Below are positions 44,224-54,502 of a stretch of DNA of 64,000 bases, in pieces (the first letter of the stretch is position 1; the number at the start of each line of letters is the position of its first letter). The notes under the pieces are model-generated. The model saw nothing but the letters and a program-made list of their open reading frames with translations, was not told the DNA's origin and searched no databases. The translations under genes and the position numbers were made by a program. This DNA comes from Flavobacterium cheniae (GTDB taxonomy: Bacteria > Bacteroidota > Bacteroidia > Flavobacteriales > Flavobacteriaceae), in assembly GCF_004363695.1 (NCBI RefSeq), contig NZ_SNZC01000001.1:174111-238110 (forward strand), in the 5' to 3' direction.

Positions 44224-44640
44224 TTAAAAAGTATCTTGTTTGGAATCGATATGAATCCATTTTTTGTTACTATTCAGTTTAAAGGAACCAATGTGTTCTT
44301 TATTCCAGAAATCTGGGTGAATTAAAGAAAGAAAATTTGAACCGTCTTTTGCCAAATACAAATGATAAGTTTCACCAATTATTGGTTCAAATGAATATTT
44401 AGCATTGTATAAAATTTCATTCCATTCATATTCTTGCATTAATTTTTCATATTCGGCTTTGAGTTCATTAAACTTACTTTCGAATTCTCTATTAACATTA
44501 CGAATACCAATATTTTTCCAATCAACAACGTTATCCATTTTAATTGCTGGCGCACCAACACTTGTAGGATAAGCGAGTACATTTGCATTGTATCCATTTT
44601 CTTCAGAAAAAACTACATTATCAGGAATTTTGCTTTTCAT
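44224..44640 (-). CDS. DUF2452-family protein
   Basis: 138 residues with the family pattern VAYPTSVGAP near the start, a central coiled segment (NREFESKFNELKAEYEKLMQEYEW) and GETYHLYLAKDGSNFLSLIHPDFW. Soluble, function unknown. It forms a close minus-strand run with the TIGR03643-like and SET-domain genes, spaced 2 and 72 nt. Confidence 0.78.
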   Translation of the reverse strand: MKSKIPDNVVFSEENGYNANVLAYPTSVGAPAIKMDNVVDWKNIGIRNVNREFESKFNELKAEYEKLMQEYEWNEILYNAKYSFEPIIGETYHLYLAKDGSNFLSLIHPDFWNKEHIGSFKLNSNKKWIHIDSKQDTF

Positions 44641-44642
44641 TT

Positions 44643-44933
44643 TTATCTTTTAGAAATTTTATTGTTAGTTATAGCTCTTTGAAGTTTGCACTTGAATCTA
44701 TCAATGCCTTCAACTCGTTTGGCTAAATGTTTTGTTTTACAATTTTCAACTCTTTTTCTCCATAGTTTATAGCTACTGAATTTGAGTTCTTTTTTCATTA
44801 ACGCTTTTACATCAGCCTCATTTAAAGAAAATTGAAATTTTATTGCATCAAATGGCGTTCTGTCTTCCCAAGCCATTTCAATAATTCTATCAATTTCAAT
44901 ATCAGTGAAGTCTTTTTTGCACGAAACATTCAT
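44643..44933 (-). CDS. TIGR03643-like small basic protein
   Basis: 96 residues, helical and basic, with IDRIIEMAWEDRTPFDAIKFQFSLNEADVKALMKKEL and SYKLWRKRVENCKTKHLAKR, which I associate with TIGR03643. The HTH-like start and the very basic C-terminus suggest nucleic acid binding, but the function is unknown. Its stop is 2 nt from the DUF2452 start. Confidence 0.72.
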   Translation of the reverse strand: MNVSCKKDFTDIEIDRIIEMAWEDRTPFDAIKFQFSLNEADVKALMKKELKFSSYKLWRKRVENCKTKHLAKRVEGIDRFKCKLQRAITNNKISKR

Positions 44934-45005
44934 TTTGTTTAAAATTTAATTAAAAAAGTTAAACAAAATTACAAAAAAAATATTTTAAAAGGGAATAGAT
45001 TTGAA

Positions 45006-45413
45006 TTATTTATGTTTTTTCCAATATTTTACACCATAGCTACAAAAAATCTCTTGTTGGGATTTGATTTTCTTTGTAGCTACGATGCAAACATTATCAT
45101 CATTGTCTAATGTGATTTTGGAATTATTTTTGAATTCTAATTTAGAGAAAGCTTCTGCATCATTAGCATATTTAGCAAAACAATCTATATTCATAGAATC
45201 CAATATGGAACCGTCTAACATGTTAATGAAATAGCGGTCATTACCTTCAGAAACTCTTTTTTGAGCTTCATTACCGGCTAAAATTTCTCCTTTAAAAAGT
45301 GAGATAATTTCATTAGGATAAATGTCAATTGCTGTATATAAACCTTTTCCAGCATTTGCTATTTGAGAATCTTGAATGTACAAATAATCAGATTCGGGTG
45401 CTTCAATTTTCAA
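45006..45413 (-). CDS. small SET-domain protein, probable lysine methyltransferase
   Basis: 135 residues, essentially a bare SET domain: GKGLYTAIDIYPNEIISLFKGE, then CFAKYANDAEAFSKLEFKNNSKI (the NH-type SAM/pseudoknot motif is YAND here) and late KIKSQQEIFCSYGVKYW with the catalytic Tyr. SET proteins transfer methyl from SAM to protein lysines. The pseudoknot motif is weaker than in eukaryotic enzymes. Target unknown; it sits 5 nt from the metallopeptidase gene. Confidence 0.8.
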   Translation of the reverse strand: MKIEAPESDYLYIQDSQIANAGKGLYTAIDIYPNEIISLFKGEILAGNEAQKRVSEGNDRYFINMLDGSILDSMNIDCFAKYANDAEAFSKLEFKNNSKITLDNDDNVCIVATKKIKSQQEIFCSYGVKYWKKHK

Positions 45414-45418
45414 AATAG

Positions 45419-46273
45419 TTATAGTTCTTCAGCAAAAGTATCGCCTAATCGGATATCACCAGATTTAAAACCTTTCATAAACCATTTCATGCGTTGTTCT
45501 GATGAGCCATGTGTAAAAGAATCAGGAACAACATGCCCTTGCATTTTGCTTTGAATGGCATCGTCACCAACAGCATGTGCAGCACTTAACGCTTCTTCAA
45601 TGTCACCTTCTTCTAAATATTTTTGGTTGTAATGTGCCCATAATCCGCCATAAAAATCGGCCTGTAATTCTAAACAAACGGATAATTTATTAGCTTCGGC
45701 TTCACTTTTAGATTGTTGTAATTGTCTCACTTTTCCTGAAGTTCCAAGAATTGTTTGAACGTGGTGACCCACTTCGTGTGCCACGACATAAGCTATAGCA
45801 AAATCACCACCTTTAGCTCCAAAACGGGTACGCAGTTCTTCAAAAAAGGCTAAATCCATGTACACTTTTTTATCACCAGGGCAATAAAATGGTCCAGAAG
45901 CCGAACTTGCGCCACCACAGGCTGTTTCCACTGAACCAGTAAACAAAACCATTTTTGGTTGTTCGTATGTTCCTAAATTATTTTCTTCAAATATTTTAGT
46001 CCAAATATCTTCTGTATCAGCAAAAACGGTTGAAACGAATTCGCCCATTTCTTTTTCTTCAGGAGTAAGTTCTCTTGGTTCTACTTGTTCTGTTTGTTGA
46101 GCGCCTTGGCTTTGTTGAATGGTATCAACAAATGGTGCTGCTTCAGGGAAAAACATTTTTACAAGAAAAAAAACTATTGCGATAGCTCCACCACCAGCAA
46201 TTACTTTTCCACCGCCCGACATTCCTCTTCTGTCTTCTACGTTGTCACTTTGACGTCTACCTTTCCATTTCAT
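45419..46273 (-). CDS. neutral zinc metallopeptidase (YpfJ family)
   Basis: 284 residues. N-terminal tail with a membrane segment (AGGGAIAIVFFLVKMFF), then a peptidase domain with the zinc-binding motif HEVGHHVQ and the upstream FYCPGDKKVYMDLAFFEEL strand, followed by QADFYGGLWAHY giving the third ligand. It is a membrane-anchored zinc peptidase facing the periplasm. Biological substrates are not known. Confidence 0.92.
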   Translation of the reverse strand: MKWKGRRQSDNVEDRRGMSGGGKVIAGGGAIAIVFFLVKMFFPEAAPFVDTIQQSQGAQQTEQVEPRELTPEEKEMGEFVSTVFADTEDIWTKIFEENNLGTYEQPKMVLFTGSVETACGGASSASGPFYCPGDKKVYMDLAFFEELRTRFGAKGGDFAIAYVVAHEVGHHVQTILGTSGKVRQLQQSKSEAEANKLSVCLELQADFYGGLWAHYNQKYLEEGDIEEALSAAHAVGDDAIQSKMQGHVVPDSFTHGSSEQRMKWFMKGFKSGDIRLGDTFAEEL

Positions 46274-46294
46274 ATGAAATATTTTTAAAAATTA

Positions 46295-47650
46295 TTAAAA
46301 TCCGAAACGAACTCCTAAATATAAATCGGCTTGTTTTCCGCTATCGGCTAAAGCTGTAAATACACTGTTTGATCCTATAAAAAATCCGGCTAATCTAAAT
46401 CCGATACCACTAGTAAACCCTGAAATTTCATTCGCTGCCAATGGGGCATAAGCTTCAAACCATTTTGTAGTAAATCTTGGAATTAAAGTGTACGAATTTT
46501 GAGTGGTGATAACATCGCTTTCACTGTCGTCACTTACTTTTTGATTGATGCTACCTGTTACAAACCATTTTTTTGTTAATCGAACATCGGCATAAGCGTT
46601 AATTACTGTTGGTAATTTTACTGTGTAATCTGCTGTGCTTGATGTTGATTGAAAATAAGCCGCGTTTGCTGGGTCATTTAAAATAGCTTCGATTTCAGTT
46701 AAACTTTCAGCATTTTCAAATTGATTTAAATCTAAATTTTCAAAATTATCCACATTTAAAATGTAGTTTTTACTTAAATTATTATCCGATTTAAAAGTCA
46801 TTGAACCAATATTTTTAATTGAAAGACCTGTATTTAATCGGTAGCTGTTTGCATCGTTTTCATCTTTCCAACGATAGTTTACAGCAATATCAGCGGCAAA
46901 ACCATTGATTCCTTGAGAGAAAAACTCGTTGTAGTTTCCTTGGTCGTTGTAATCATTTGCCAAAACTCCAGCATAAGCAATGTTTATGTTTGCAGAAGCA
47001 TTTACTAATGAAATATCTCCAAAATTGTTTACGATGGTACCATTTAAATTATCTGCAGAAAAGTTGGCATAAGCACCTGGGAATAATAAACGTAAGTTGG
47101 TTCCAACGTTCAATTTATGTTTGGGTAAATCGATTAAGTTTCTAGCAATTGTAAAACCAAGCTCTCCCCAAGTAGTTGCATTTAATCTTTGATTGTCATT
47201 AGAAGAAATCATTGTTTGAGAAAAAATATTACTTAATTCACCATTCTGAATAGCATCTCCCAACTTTGAATCTACATTGATAGCATTTGCTTTTATGTTA
47301 GCAATTGAAGTAATTCCGAAACCCCATTTTTGGTATTTAAAGGCAAAAGAAGGACCAAAAATTTGAGCATCTAGTCTTAAATTAACAGCTTCATCACCTT
47401 CAAAAATTTTATCTTCTAAGTTGTCTCCGCTAACTAAATCGCTAAATGTTAGTTTGTTATTAGCCATTCCTAAAGAGAAATTGAAAAGATTAGCTTCAAA
47501 TTTAGTGTTCATATTAACTAATTCTGCTGGATTGTTATTAGCATTCAACAAACCACCTCTTTTAGAAGTTGAAATTCCACTAAAATGTTCTTGAGAAAAT
47601 AAAGAATTGGTAATCAAGCTTATAGTAAGAATGAATTTAATAATTTTCAT
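46295..47650 (-). CDS. DUF5723-family outer membrane protein
   Basis: 451 residues with signal peptide (LISLITNSLFSQ) and the family start FSGISTSKRGGLLNANNNPAELVNMNTKFEANLFNF; the rest alternates amphipathic strands as in outer-membrane beta barrels, with a terminal aromatic residue (VRFGF). It may be a transporter-like barrel. Single gene between the metallopeptidase and the histidine kinase genes, all on the minus strand. Confidence 0.85.
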   Translation of the reverse strand: MKIIKFILTISLITNSLFSQEHFSGISTSKRGGLLNANNNPAELVNMNTKFEANLFNFSLGMANNKLTFSDLVSGDNLEDKIFEGDEAVNLRLDAQIFGPSFAFKYQKWGFGITSIANIKANAINVDSKLGDAIQNGELSNIFSQTMISSNDNQRLNATTWGELGFTIARNLIDLPKHKLNVGTNLRLLFPGAYANFSADNLNGTIVNNFGDISLVNASANINIAYAGVLANDYNDQGNYNEFFSQGINGFAADIAVNYRWKDENDANSYRLNTGLSIKNIGSMTFKSDNNLSKNYILNVDNFENLDLNQFENAESLTEIEAILNDPANAAYFQSTSSTADYTVKLPTVINAYADVRLTKKWFVTGSINQKVSDDSESDVITTQNSYTLIPRFTTKWFEAYAPLAANEISGFTSGIGFRLAGFFIGSNSVFTALADSGKQADLYLGVRFGF

Positions 47651-47656
47651 GTAATT

Positions 47657-49660
47657 TTAAATGTATTTATTAATTATGGTTTTTAATTCTAGTAATTTAA
47701 ATGGTTTCGAAATATAATCATCCATACCATATTCGATGCATTTTTCTTTTTCACCAATCATAATTCCGGCTGTGAGTGCAATAATAGGCAAATTTTTTAA
47801 TTTGTTGTTTTTTCTTATTTCAATTGTTGTTTCATAACCATTTTTAATTGGCATTTGAATATCTAAAAGGATTAAATCAATAGTGTTTTCTTCTAATAAT
47901 TCAATTGCTTTTTGACCGTTTTCTGCCTCAAAAACTGAGCTATTTGTTAGAATAGATTGCACCATTTTTTTACAAAGTAACATATTAATCATATTATCTT
48001 CTACGATTAATATTTTTAATTTTTGAGAGAATTTATTGGTTTCAAAATTTGTGATTTGATTATAATTATGAGAATTGTTAATTTCGTTTTGAGATGATTT
48101 TGCTATTTTAAATGTAATGGTAAAATTAAAATTACTTCCTTCACTATAAACACTATTTACTTCAATTTTACTATTACACTTTTCAAGTATTTTATTTGAA
48201 ATGGATAATCCTAGTCCTGTACCACCAAATTTTTTATTTGTTGAGACATCTTCTTGTACAAATGATTGAAATATTTTATTTAGATTTTCTTTTTTTATTC
48301 CGATTCCGGTATCAATTACAGAAAATTGTATCGTTGAAAATTGATTTTTAATTTTTTTAATTTCTTTAATTTGTAATACGACTTCGCCAAAATTAGTAAA
48401 CTTCACAGCATTTCCTATTAAATTCACTAATACTTGTTTTAGTCGAACTATATCTGCGAATATATATGTTGGAAGTTGAGAATCAATAATAACATGTATA
48501 TCAATTTTTTTATTTATCGAATAAGGTTTGAATAATTCGATGACTTGATTTGCGAGAATTCTGATGTCTACAGGTTCTAAAAATAATTCAAATTTTCCAG
48601 ATTCAATTTTTGAAAAATCTAAAATATCGGTAATAATATCCAACAACAAATTAGCTGACTGATTGATATTATTCATGTAGACTTTCTGATTCGAATCAAG
48701 CTTTGTTTTAAGTAATAAATCTGAAAATCCAATGATGCCATTTAAAGGAGTTCGTATTTCATGACTCATATTGGCCAGAAAATCTGTTTTTGCCTGACTA
48801 GCTGTTTCTGCATATTCTTTGGCTTTTATAGCTTGGTCGTGTTCTTTTTGTGTTGTTATATCCTTTGCAATTCCTCGGAGTTTAATCACTTCTCCTTCAT
48901 CATTTAAAATGGGTTCTCCATAACCTAAAATCCATTTTACTCGACCATCTTCAAAATAAATTGGATGTTCAATGTCATAATTAGTTTTATTAATAATGGT
49001 ATTATTGTGAATTGTGTTTTCAAGGTTTTGTTTATCTTCATCTTTAAAACGGCTTAAATATTTTTCATAAAGATTTTGAGTTTCTTTTTCTATTTCGAAA
49101 ATCTTATAAAGTTCATCAGACCAATATAGATCATTTGTTTTTAAGTCAAATTCCCAACTTCCAATTCCTGCCATTTTTTGAGATTCGTTCAGCAATTTTT
49201 CACTCAAGATTAATTTTTCTTGTGTAGTTATAATCTCAGTGACATCTCTTGCTACAGCAAAAATTATTTTAGTTTTTGTATTGATTGTTGAAATCCATTG
49301 CAGCCAAATACAACTTCCATCTTTCTTCTGGTAGCGATTTTTGAAATTAATAGTGTTAATTCCATCATTGAGATTTCCTAATTCAGACAAGGTCTTCGTA
49401 ACATCATCTGGATGAACAAAATTGATAAATTGTTCTGATATAAGTTCAGTTTCTGAATAACCTAATGTATTTGTGAATGCTTTGTTTATTTTTAAAAAAT
49501 AGCCGTCAAGATTGGCAATACAAATTAAATCAGTTGTTTCATTGAAGAAGTATTCAAAATTTTCGTGTAAAGCATCTCTGTTTTTATAGTATGCTAATTC
49601 CGCTTCAAGTGATTTGATTTTTTGTTGCGCATCGAGATGTGAATTTGAAAAATCATTCAT
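47657..49660 (-). CDS. PAS-PAS hybrid sensor histidine kinase with receiver domain
   Basis: 667 residues, no membrane segments: coiled start, two PAS domains (about 35-145 and 165-270), HisKA with H-box [16 protein letters not shown] near residue 297, HATPase with N-box [12 protein letters not shown]1 DTGIGI and G2 GGTGLGLSI, then a C-terminal receiver ([13 protein letters not shown]; phospho-acceptor Asp in LILLDIQMP; Lys in YISKPF). So a soluble phosphorelay kinase that must pass its phosphate elsewhere; no cognate regulator is adjacent. Confidence 0.94.
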   Translation of the reverse strand: MNDFSNSHLDAQQKIKSLEAELAYYKNRDALHENFEYFFNETTDLICIANLDGYFLKINKAFTNTLGYSETELISEQFINFVHPDDVTKTLSELGNLNDGINTINFKNRYQKKDGSCIWLQWISTINTKTKIIFAVARDVTEIITTQEKLILSEKLLNESQKMAGIGSWEFDLKTNDLYWSDELYKIFEIEKETQNLYEKYLSRFKDEDKQNLENTIHNNTIINKTNYDIEHPIYFEDGRVKWILGYGEPILNDEGEVIKLRGIAKDITTQKEHDQAIKAKEYAETASQAKTDFLANMSHEIRTPLNGIIGFSDLLLKTKLDSNQKVYMNNINQSANLLLDIITDILDFSKIESGKFELFLEPVDIRILANQVIELFKPYSINKKIDIHVIIDSQLPTYIFADIVRLKQVLVNLIGNAVKFTNFGEVVLQIKEIKKIKNQFSTIQFSVIDTGIGIKKENLNKIFQSFVQEDVSTNKKFGGTGLGLSISNKILEKCNSKIEVNSVYSEGSNFNFTITFKIAKSSQNEINNSHNYNQITNFETNKFSQKLKILIVEDNMINMLLCKKMVQSILTNSSVFEAENGQKAIELLEENTIDLILLDIQMPIKNGYETTIEIRKNNKLKNLPIIALTAGIMIGEKEKCIEYGMDDYISKPFKLLELKTIINKYI

Positions 49661-49719
49661 TGCTTTGGAGTTAGTTGCAATAAATTTAGTAAAATTTAAT
49701 TAAAAATTTAAAAATTTTC

Positions 49720-50418
49720 TTAATTTATTGAATTCCAAACAACATTATTAGGAGTTTGCGCGATAAAAGACATGGTTTCTTTAGTAACAGGATGTTTTAA
49801 AATTAATTTTCTTGCATGTAAATGAATACCGCCATCTGGATTACTTCTGTCAAAACCATATTTCAAATCGCCTTTAATTGGGCAACCTATTGCTTGTAAT
49901 TGTGCTCTAATTTGATGGTGTCTTCCCGTATGTAAATCAATTTCAAGTGCGTAATAATTATCTAATTTTTTAATGATTTGATAGCTTAAACTTGCTTGTT
50001 TACTTTCGGGAACTTCTTTTAAATGGGCTTTTGAGGTATTGTTTTTAGTATTTCTTTTTAAAAAGTGTACTAAAGTGTCTTTTTCTTTCGGAGGACAATT
50101 TTTCACTACTGCCCAATACGTTTTTTGCGTTTCTCTGTTTTTAAAAGTTTCGTTTAAACGCGTTAGTGCTTTTGACGTTTTTGCAAAAACAACAATTCCA
50201 GTTGTAGGTCTGTCTAAGCGATGCACAACACCTAAAAAGACATCTCCAGGTTTATTGTATTTTTCTTTGATGTATTCTTTTACTACATCCGAAAGTGGTT
50301 TATCGCCTGTTTTATCTCCTTGAACAATATCGCCTACACGCTTATTGATGACAATAATATGATTGTCTTCGTGAAGAATTTGAAGATTATTTTTTGTTGA
50401 AATTTCTTTAGTAGACAC
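49720..50418 (-). CDS. RluA-family pseudouridine synthase
   Basis: 232 residues. Catalytic motif VVHRLDRPTTGIVVFAKT contains the nucleophilic Asp, and the late GRHHQIRAQLQAIGCPIKGDLKYG is the family's C-terminal signature. It modifies rRNA or tRNA uridines; without S4 domain, the target (RluC/RluD/TruC-like) cannot be told. Stop 2 nt past the panB start side on the same strand, so they form a two-gene unit. Confidence 0.92.
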   Translation of the reverse strand: MSTKEISTKNNLQILHEDNHIIVINKRVGDIVQGDKTGDKPLSDVVKEYIKEKYNKPGDVFLGVVHRLDRPTTGIVVFAKTSKALTRLNETFKNRETQKTYWAVVKNCPPKEKDTLVHFLKRNTKNNTSKAHLKEVPESKQASLSYQIIKKLDNYYALEIDLHTGRHHQIRAQLQAIGCPIKGDLKYGFDRSNPDGGIHLHARKLILKHPVTKETMSFIAQTPNNVVWNSIN

Positions 50419-50420
50419 AA

Positions 50421-51239
50421 TTAATATTGTTCGTTTGCATTTGGGAAATCCTGAGATTTCACATCGGTAACATATTGCCCAATGGCTTTTGTCATTTGAT
50501 CGTATAAATCTAAATAACGGCGTAAGAATCTTGGGCTAAATTCATTATTCATACCTAACATATCGTGGATTACCAATACTTGTCCGTCAACGCCACCACC
50601 AGCACCAATTCCGATTACTGGAATTGAGATACTTTTAGCTACTTTTTCAGCCAACGCAGCTGGAATTTTTTCTAAAACTAAGGCAAAACAACCTAATTTT
50701 TCTAGCATTTTTGCATCTTCCAATAACTTTTCAGCCTCAGCATCTTCTTTTGCTCTAACTGTGTATGTTCCAAATTTATAAATAGACTGCGGTGTTAAAC
50801 CCAAATGTCCCATGACAGGAATTCCAGCATTTAATATTTTTTTAATAGAATCTTTTATTTCGCTTCCACCTTCTAATTTTACGGCATGTCCGCCAGATTC
50901 TTTCATAATTCTGATGGATGAACGTAACGCTTCTTTAGAATCAGATTGGTAACTCCCGAAAGGTAAATCAACTACTACTAATGCTCTTTCACAAGCTCTA
51001 ACCACACTTGATGCATGATAAATCATTTGGTCAAGCGTTATAGGAAGTGTAGTTTCATGTCCAGCCATAACATTACTTGCAGAATCGCCAACTAAAATTA
51101 CATCAACACCAGCAGAATCTACAATTTTAGCCATTGTAAAATCGTATGCAGTTAACATGGAGATTTTTTCTCCATTTTCTTTCATTTCAATTAGTGTTTT
51201 TGTTGTGATTCTTTTATAATCTTTCTTCGCTACTGACAT
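50421..51239 (-). CDS. panB: 3-methyl-2-oxobutanoate hydroxymethyltransferase
   Basis: 272 residues. It makes ketopantoate from 2-oxoisovalerate and methylene-tetrahydrofolate, the first step of pantothenate synthesis. Motifs: [41 protein letters not shown] and [18 protein letters not shown]. Start at 51239 ([12 protein letters not shown]) is preferred to 51263, which adds eight poorly placed residues. The stop and the following pseudouridine synthase start are 2 nt apart. Confidence 0.95.
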   Translation of the reverse strand: MSVAKKDYKRITTKTLIEMKENGEKISMLTAYDFTMAKIVDSAGVDVILVGDSASNVMAGHETTLPITLDQMIYHASSVVRACERALVVVDLPFGSYQSDSKEALRSSIRIMKESGGHAVKLEGGSEIKDSIKKILNAGIPVMGHLGLTPQSIYKFGTYTVRAKEDAEAEKLLEDAKMLEKLGCFALVLEKIPAALAEKVAKSISIPVIGIGAGGGVDGQVLVIHDMLGMNNEFSPRFLRRYLDLYDQMTKAIGQYVTDVKSQDFPNANEQY

Positions 51240-51288
51240 GTTTTTATAGTATTTGAAAGACAAAGGTAATAAATGTTACTTTCTTTTT

Positions 51289-51355
51289 ACGGCACTTGAA
51301 AAATATTTCTCAAATATTAAATTTATGTTAAATTATTGTGCTAATTTAGTGCCGT
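51289..51355. promoter_or_regulatory. inverted repeat between panB and nhaD
   Basis: ACGGCACT (51289-51296) and AGTGCCGT (51348-51355) are perfect 8-bp arms 51 bp apart in the divergent control region. They look like two half-sites of an operator or of a looped DNA element. The inner part is AT-rich. Confidence 0.5.
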
Positions 51356-51370
51356 TTTAAAAATATAAAA

Positions 51371-52657
51371 ATGATACCTATATTACTTTTTGTTGCAATT
51401 CTTGGTTATTTATCAGTTATTTTAGAGTCTCCCATTCGAATAAATAAGACAATTACTGCTTTATTAACAGGTACAATTTGTTGGGTTGTTATTGCTCTAT
51501 ATAGCCAAGATGATCATCATTTAGTAACCGAAAGATTAATGGAATATTTTGGTGAAATTTCGGGTTTACTTATTTTCTTAATGGGTGCGATGACCATTGT
51601 TGAGTTAATTGATATTCACAAAGGTTTTACCGTAATTACTAGTAGAATTAGAACTACTTCTGTTTTAAAATTATTATGGATTGTTGCTTTTATAACCTTC
51701 TTTTTATCTGCATTATTAGATAATTTAGCTACTGCTATTATTATGGTAACACTTTTGAGAAAGTTAATGCCAAAAGGAGAAATCAGAATGATATTAACCG
51801 GAATTGTAGTAATTGCTGCAAATGCAGGTGGTGCTTTTAGTCCGATCGGAGATGTAACTACGACATTATTATGGATTGGCGGACAAGTAAGTGCGGGTGG
51901 TATTATCAAGATATTATTTTTACCATCACTTGCGGTATTAATTGTTCCGGTAATCATTGCTAGCTTTAGAATGAGAGGTTTTGCTGTTCTTCGAGCTCAA
52001 GTTTCGATGGCTCAGGTGCGTCAGGAAGAAAAAATGAGAGGAAGTATGAGTGTTTTTATTGCAGGAGTTTTAGGTTTAGTAATGGTTCCAATAATTAAAA
52101 CCTTAACGGGATTACCACCATTTATTGGTGTTTTAATTTCATTATCAATGGTTTCGTTAGTTTCAATAGTATATCATAGAAACAAGACTCAAGAAGAAAA
52201 AGATAAATTTTCTGTAGCATATGCATTAACCAAAGTAGATATTAGCTCTATTTTATATTTCATGGGAATTTTATTAATGGTTTTTGCTTTACAAGAAGTA
52301 GGTATATTGAGAGAAATGGCTACTTTTCTTGTAACAAATTTACCAAGTACTGATGCCATGATCATAGCGATTGGATTTTTATCATCAATTGTAGACAATG
52401 GAAGTTTAGTTGCTGCTACACAAGGAATGTTCTCTCTAGTAGAGTATCCAATGGATCATACTTTATGGGAATTTATTGCTTTGTGTGCTGGAACAGGAGG
52501 AAGTATGATGATTATTGGTTCGGCTGCTGGTATTGCTGTAATGGAGAAAGAAAAAATTACCTTTATGTGGTATTTAAAAAAAATAACTCCATTAGCTGTA
52601 GCGGGTTATATTGCGGGTATTATTGTTTATGAGTTACAATACTTATTAACACATTAA
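51371..52657 (+). CDS. nhaD: NhaD-type sodium:proton antiporter
   Basis: 428 residues, about 12 hydrophobic segments. Family parts: FLSALLDNLATAIIMVTLL, ANAGGAFSPIGDVTTTLLW and ATQGMFSLVEYP. It exports Na+ (and Li+) in exchange for protons. It is followed after 3 nt by a small NTF2-like gene and then a porin-like gene, a probable transcription unit. Confidence 0.92.
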   Translation: MIPILLFVAILGYLSVILESPIRINKTITALLTGTICWVVIALYSQDDHHLVTERLMEYFGEISGLLIFLMGAMTIVELIDIHKGFTVITSRIRTTSVLKLLWIVAFITFFLSALLDNLATAIIMVTLLRKLMPKGEIRMILTGIVVIAANAGGAFSPIGDVTTTLLWIGGQVSAGGIIKILFLPSLAVLIVPVIIASFRMRGFAVLRAQVSMAQVRQEEKMRGSMSVFIAGVLGLVMVPIIKTLTGLPPFIGVLISLSMVSLVSIVYHRNKTQEEKDKFSVAYALTKVDISSILYFMGILLMVFALQEVGILREMATFLVTNLPSTDAMIIAIGFLSSIVDNGSLVAATQGMFSLVEYPMDHTLWEFIALCAGTGGSMMIIGSAAGIAVMEKEKITFMWYLKKITPLAVAGYIAGIIVYELQYLLTH

Positions 52658-52660
52658 ATA

Positions 52661-53095
52661 ATGAAAAAACTATTTATTATAGCAACTGTTTTAGTTTCAA
52701 ATTTAATTTTTGCTCAAGACAAAACGCCTAAAGTAATTGTAGAGGATTTTTTTATTGCATTTCATGCAAAAGATACTGTTGCTTTAAGAGAACTATGTCA
52801 TCCAGATATTGTTCTTCGAACAGTTGCCAATACTAAAGAAGGAAACAAATTGAAAGATGATAAATTTGATGAATTTTTAAATTCAATAGCTACTATTCCT
52901 GCCAATCTTAAAATCTTTGAAAAGCTAATTGACTACAAAGTAGAAATCGATGGTAACTTGGCACATGTTTGGACACCGTATGAATTTTATGTAAATGATA
53001 AACTAAGTCATGTAGGTGCAAATGCTTTTACCTTGTATAACGACAACGGAAAATGGCAAATTATCCATTTGATTGACACTAGAAGAAAGAAATAA
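52661..53095 (+). CDS. exported NTF2-like (SnoaL-type) protein
   Basis: 144 residues: signal peptide (LFIIATVLVSNLIFAQ) and a cone-shaped NTF2-like fold (VIVEDFFIAFHAKDTVALRELCHPDIVLR, later GKWQIIHLIDTRR). Function unknown; may bind a small ligand in the periplasm. Between nhaD and the porin-like gene (3 and 8 nt spacing). Confidence 0.82.
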   Translation: MKKLFIIATVLVSNLIFAQDKTPKVIVEDFFIAFHAKDTVALRELCHPDIVLRTVANTKEGNKLKDDKFDEFLNSIATIPANLKIFEKLIDYKVEIDGNLAHVWTPYEFYVNDKLSHVGANAFTLYNDNGKWQIIHLIDTRRKK

Positions 53096-53103
53096 ATGTA
53101 TCA

Positions 53104-54147
53104 ATGAGATTTATTTTAATTCTAATATTACTTCCTTTTTCAATCTTCTCACAAGAAAAAGATTCTTTAAAAATTAAAGTTTCAGGTTTTTTAGAAACGT
53201 ATTACGCATACGATTTTAGTAATCCAACTACAGATGTTAAACTTCCATTTATGTACAATTATAACCGTCATAACGAGTTTAATGTGAACAATGGATTAAT
53301 TCGTACACAATTACAATACGGAAACACTTATGCGTCAATTGCAGTTCATGCAGGAACGTATGTAGATGATAATTACGTTTCGGAAGATATAAAATTAGTA
53401 AGCGAAGCTTATGTGGGAATGTACTTGAATGACAACAAAAAATCATCAATTGAAGTTGGAATCATGCCAAGTTACATTGGATTTGAATCGGCAACAACGG
53501 CCTCCAACTTGACTTTAACACGTTCTATTTTAGCGGAAAATTCGCCTTATTTTATGACGGGAATCAAATACAATTACAAACCTTCTGACAAATGGAGTTT
53601 TTCGGGATTAGTAACTAATGGTTGGCAACGCATCAATAGACCTGATAAAACGGTAACGCCAGCTTTAGGAACTCAAATTGTCTTTAAACCTTCAGAAAAA
53701 GCTACATTGAATTGGAGTACTTTTATCGGAAAAGAATTTTATGGTACCGAATTAGGAATGCGTTATTTTAGTAATTTGTATTGGGATAACACCTGGAATT
53801 CAAAATGGCGTACCATTTTAGGATTTGATTTTGGCATTCAAGATAGTTCTTCTTTGAATGACGAACATTTGTTTTGGATGAGTCCTGTTTTGATTACTCA
53901 ATATTCAATTAATTCCAAATGGCAAACTGCGGTTAGATTGGAATATTATCAAGATGAAGATAACGTGATTATTGCCACTTCAGATGCGTTTAAAACATCT
54001 GGAGCTTCCATAAATTTTGATTATTTGCCAAATTCGAAAGTAAAATTAAGAACAGAGGCTCGTTACTTAGATTCAAAAGAAGCTATTTTCTTTCACAATA
54101 AATCGAATAACTTTTTTGTTACAACTAGTTTGAGTTTTGAGTTTTAA
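53104..54147 (+). CDS. outer membrane beta-barrel porin-like protein
   Basis: 347 residues with signal peptide (ILILLPFSIFSQ) and strand-rich mature part (FLETYYAYDFSNPT, SIEVGIMPSYIGFES) ending in LSFEF, the aromatic-ending barrel strand. The form resembles a Bacteroidota porin family that has no firm function. It overlaps the convergent DUF2809 gene by 23 nt at the 3' end. Confidence 0.8.
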   Translation: MRFILILILLPFSIFSQEKDSLKIKVSGFLETYYAYDFSNPTTDVKLPFMYNYNRHNEFNVNNGLIRTQLQYGNTYASIAVHAGTYVDDNYVSEDIKLVSEAYVGMYLNDNKKSSIEVGIMPSYIGFESATTASNLTLTRSILAENSPYFMTGIKYNYKPSDKWSFSGLVTNGWQRINRPDKTVTPALGTQIVFKPSEKATLNWSTFIGKEFYGTELGMRYFSNLYWDNTWNSKWRTILGFDFGIQDSSSLNDEHLFWMSPVLITQYSINSKWQTAVRLEYYQDEDNVIIATSDAFKTSGASINFDYLPNSKVKLRTEARYLDSKEAIFFHNKSNNFFVTTSLSFEF

Positions 54148-54502
54148 TGAATTTCAAATCGATTAGAAAAGCTAGTAAAGTTCCAATTATATAGCAAAGT
54201 AAATCTGACCAAAGAAAACCTTCGCCCAAAATATAATGTCCTAAAGTAGTTTTCCGAATAGCAATTAACCAATCAATTTGAACCAATTGTAAGATTTCGA
54301 TACTAAAACAAAAAAGTAAACTCAATAGGAGAGAAGTTGCTTTTTTCAAATCGATTAATATAAATCGAAATCCGAAATAAATCAAAACAGCATACAAAAC
54401 ATCTCCAATAAATAATGGAATGCCTGATATTTTCCTTGAAAGTATTCCAAGAATTAATATCAATAAAATAAGTATAAAATAATTTAAACGATTGTTTTTC
54501 AT
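54125..54502 (-). CDS. DUF2809-family membrane protein
   Basis: 125 residues from the ATG at 54502, mostly hydrophobic with four membrane segments (YFILILLILILGILSRK, LFIGDVLYAVLIYFGFRFILI and on). Family of unknown function. Start and the sdaA stop overlap as TTAATG, indicating translational coupling. The ATG at 54589 lies inside sdaA and is rejected. The 3' end overlaps the porin-like gene. Confidence 0.82.
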   Translation of the reverse strand: MKNNRLNYFILILLILILGILSRKISGIPLFIGDVLYAVLIYFGFRFILIDLKKATSLLLSLLFCFSIEILQLVQIDWLIAIRKTTLGHYILGEGFLWSDLLCYIIGTLLAFLIDLKFIKTQNSN

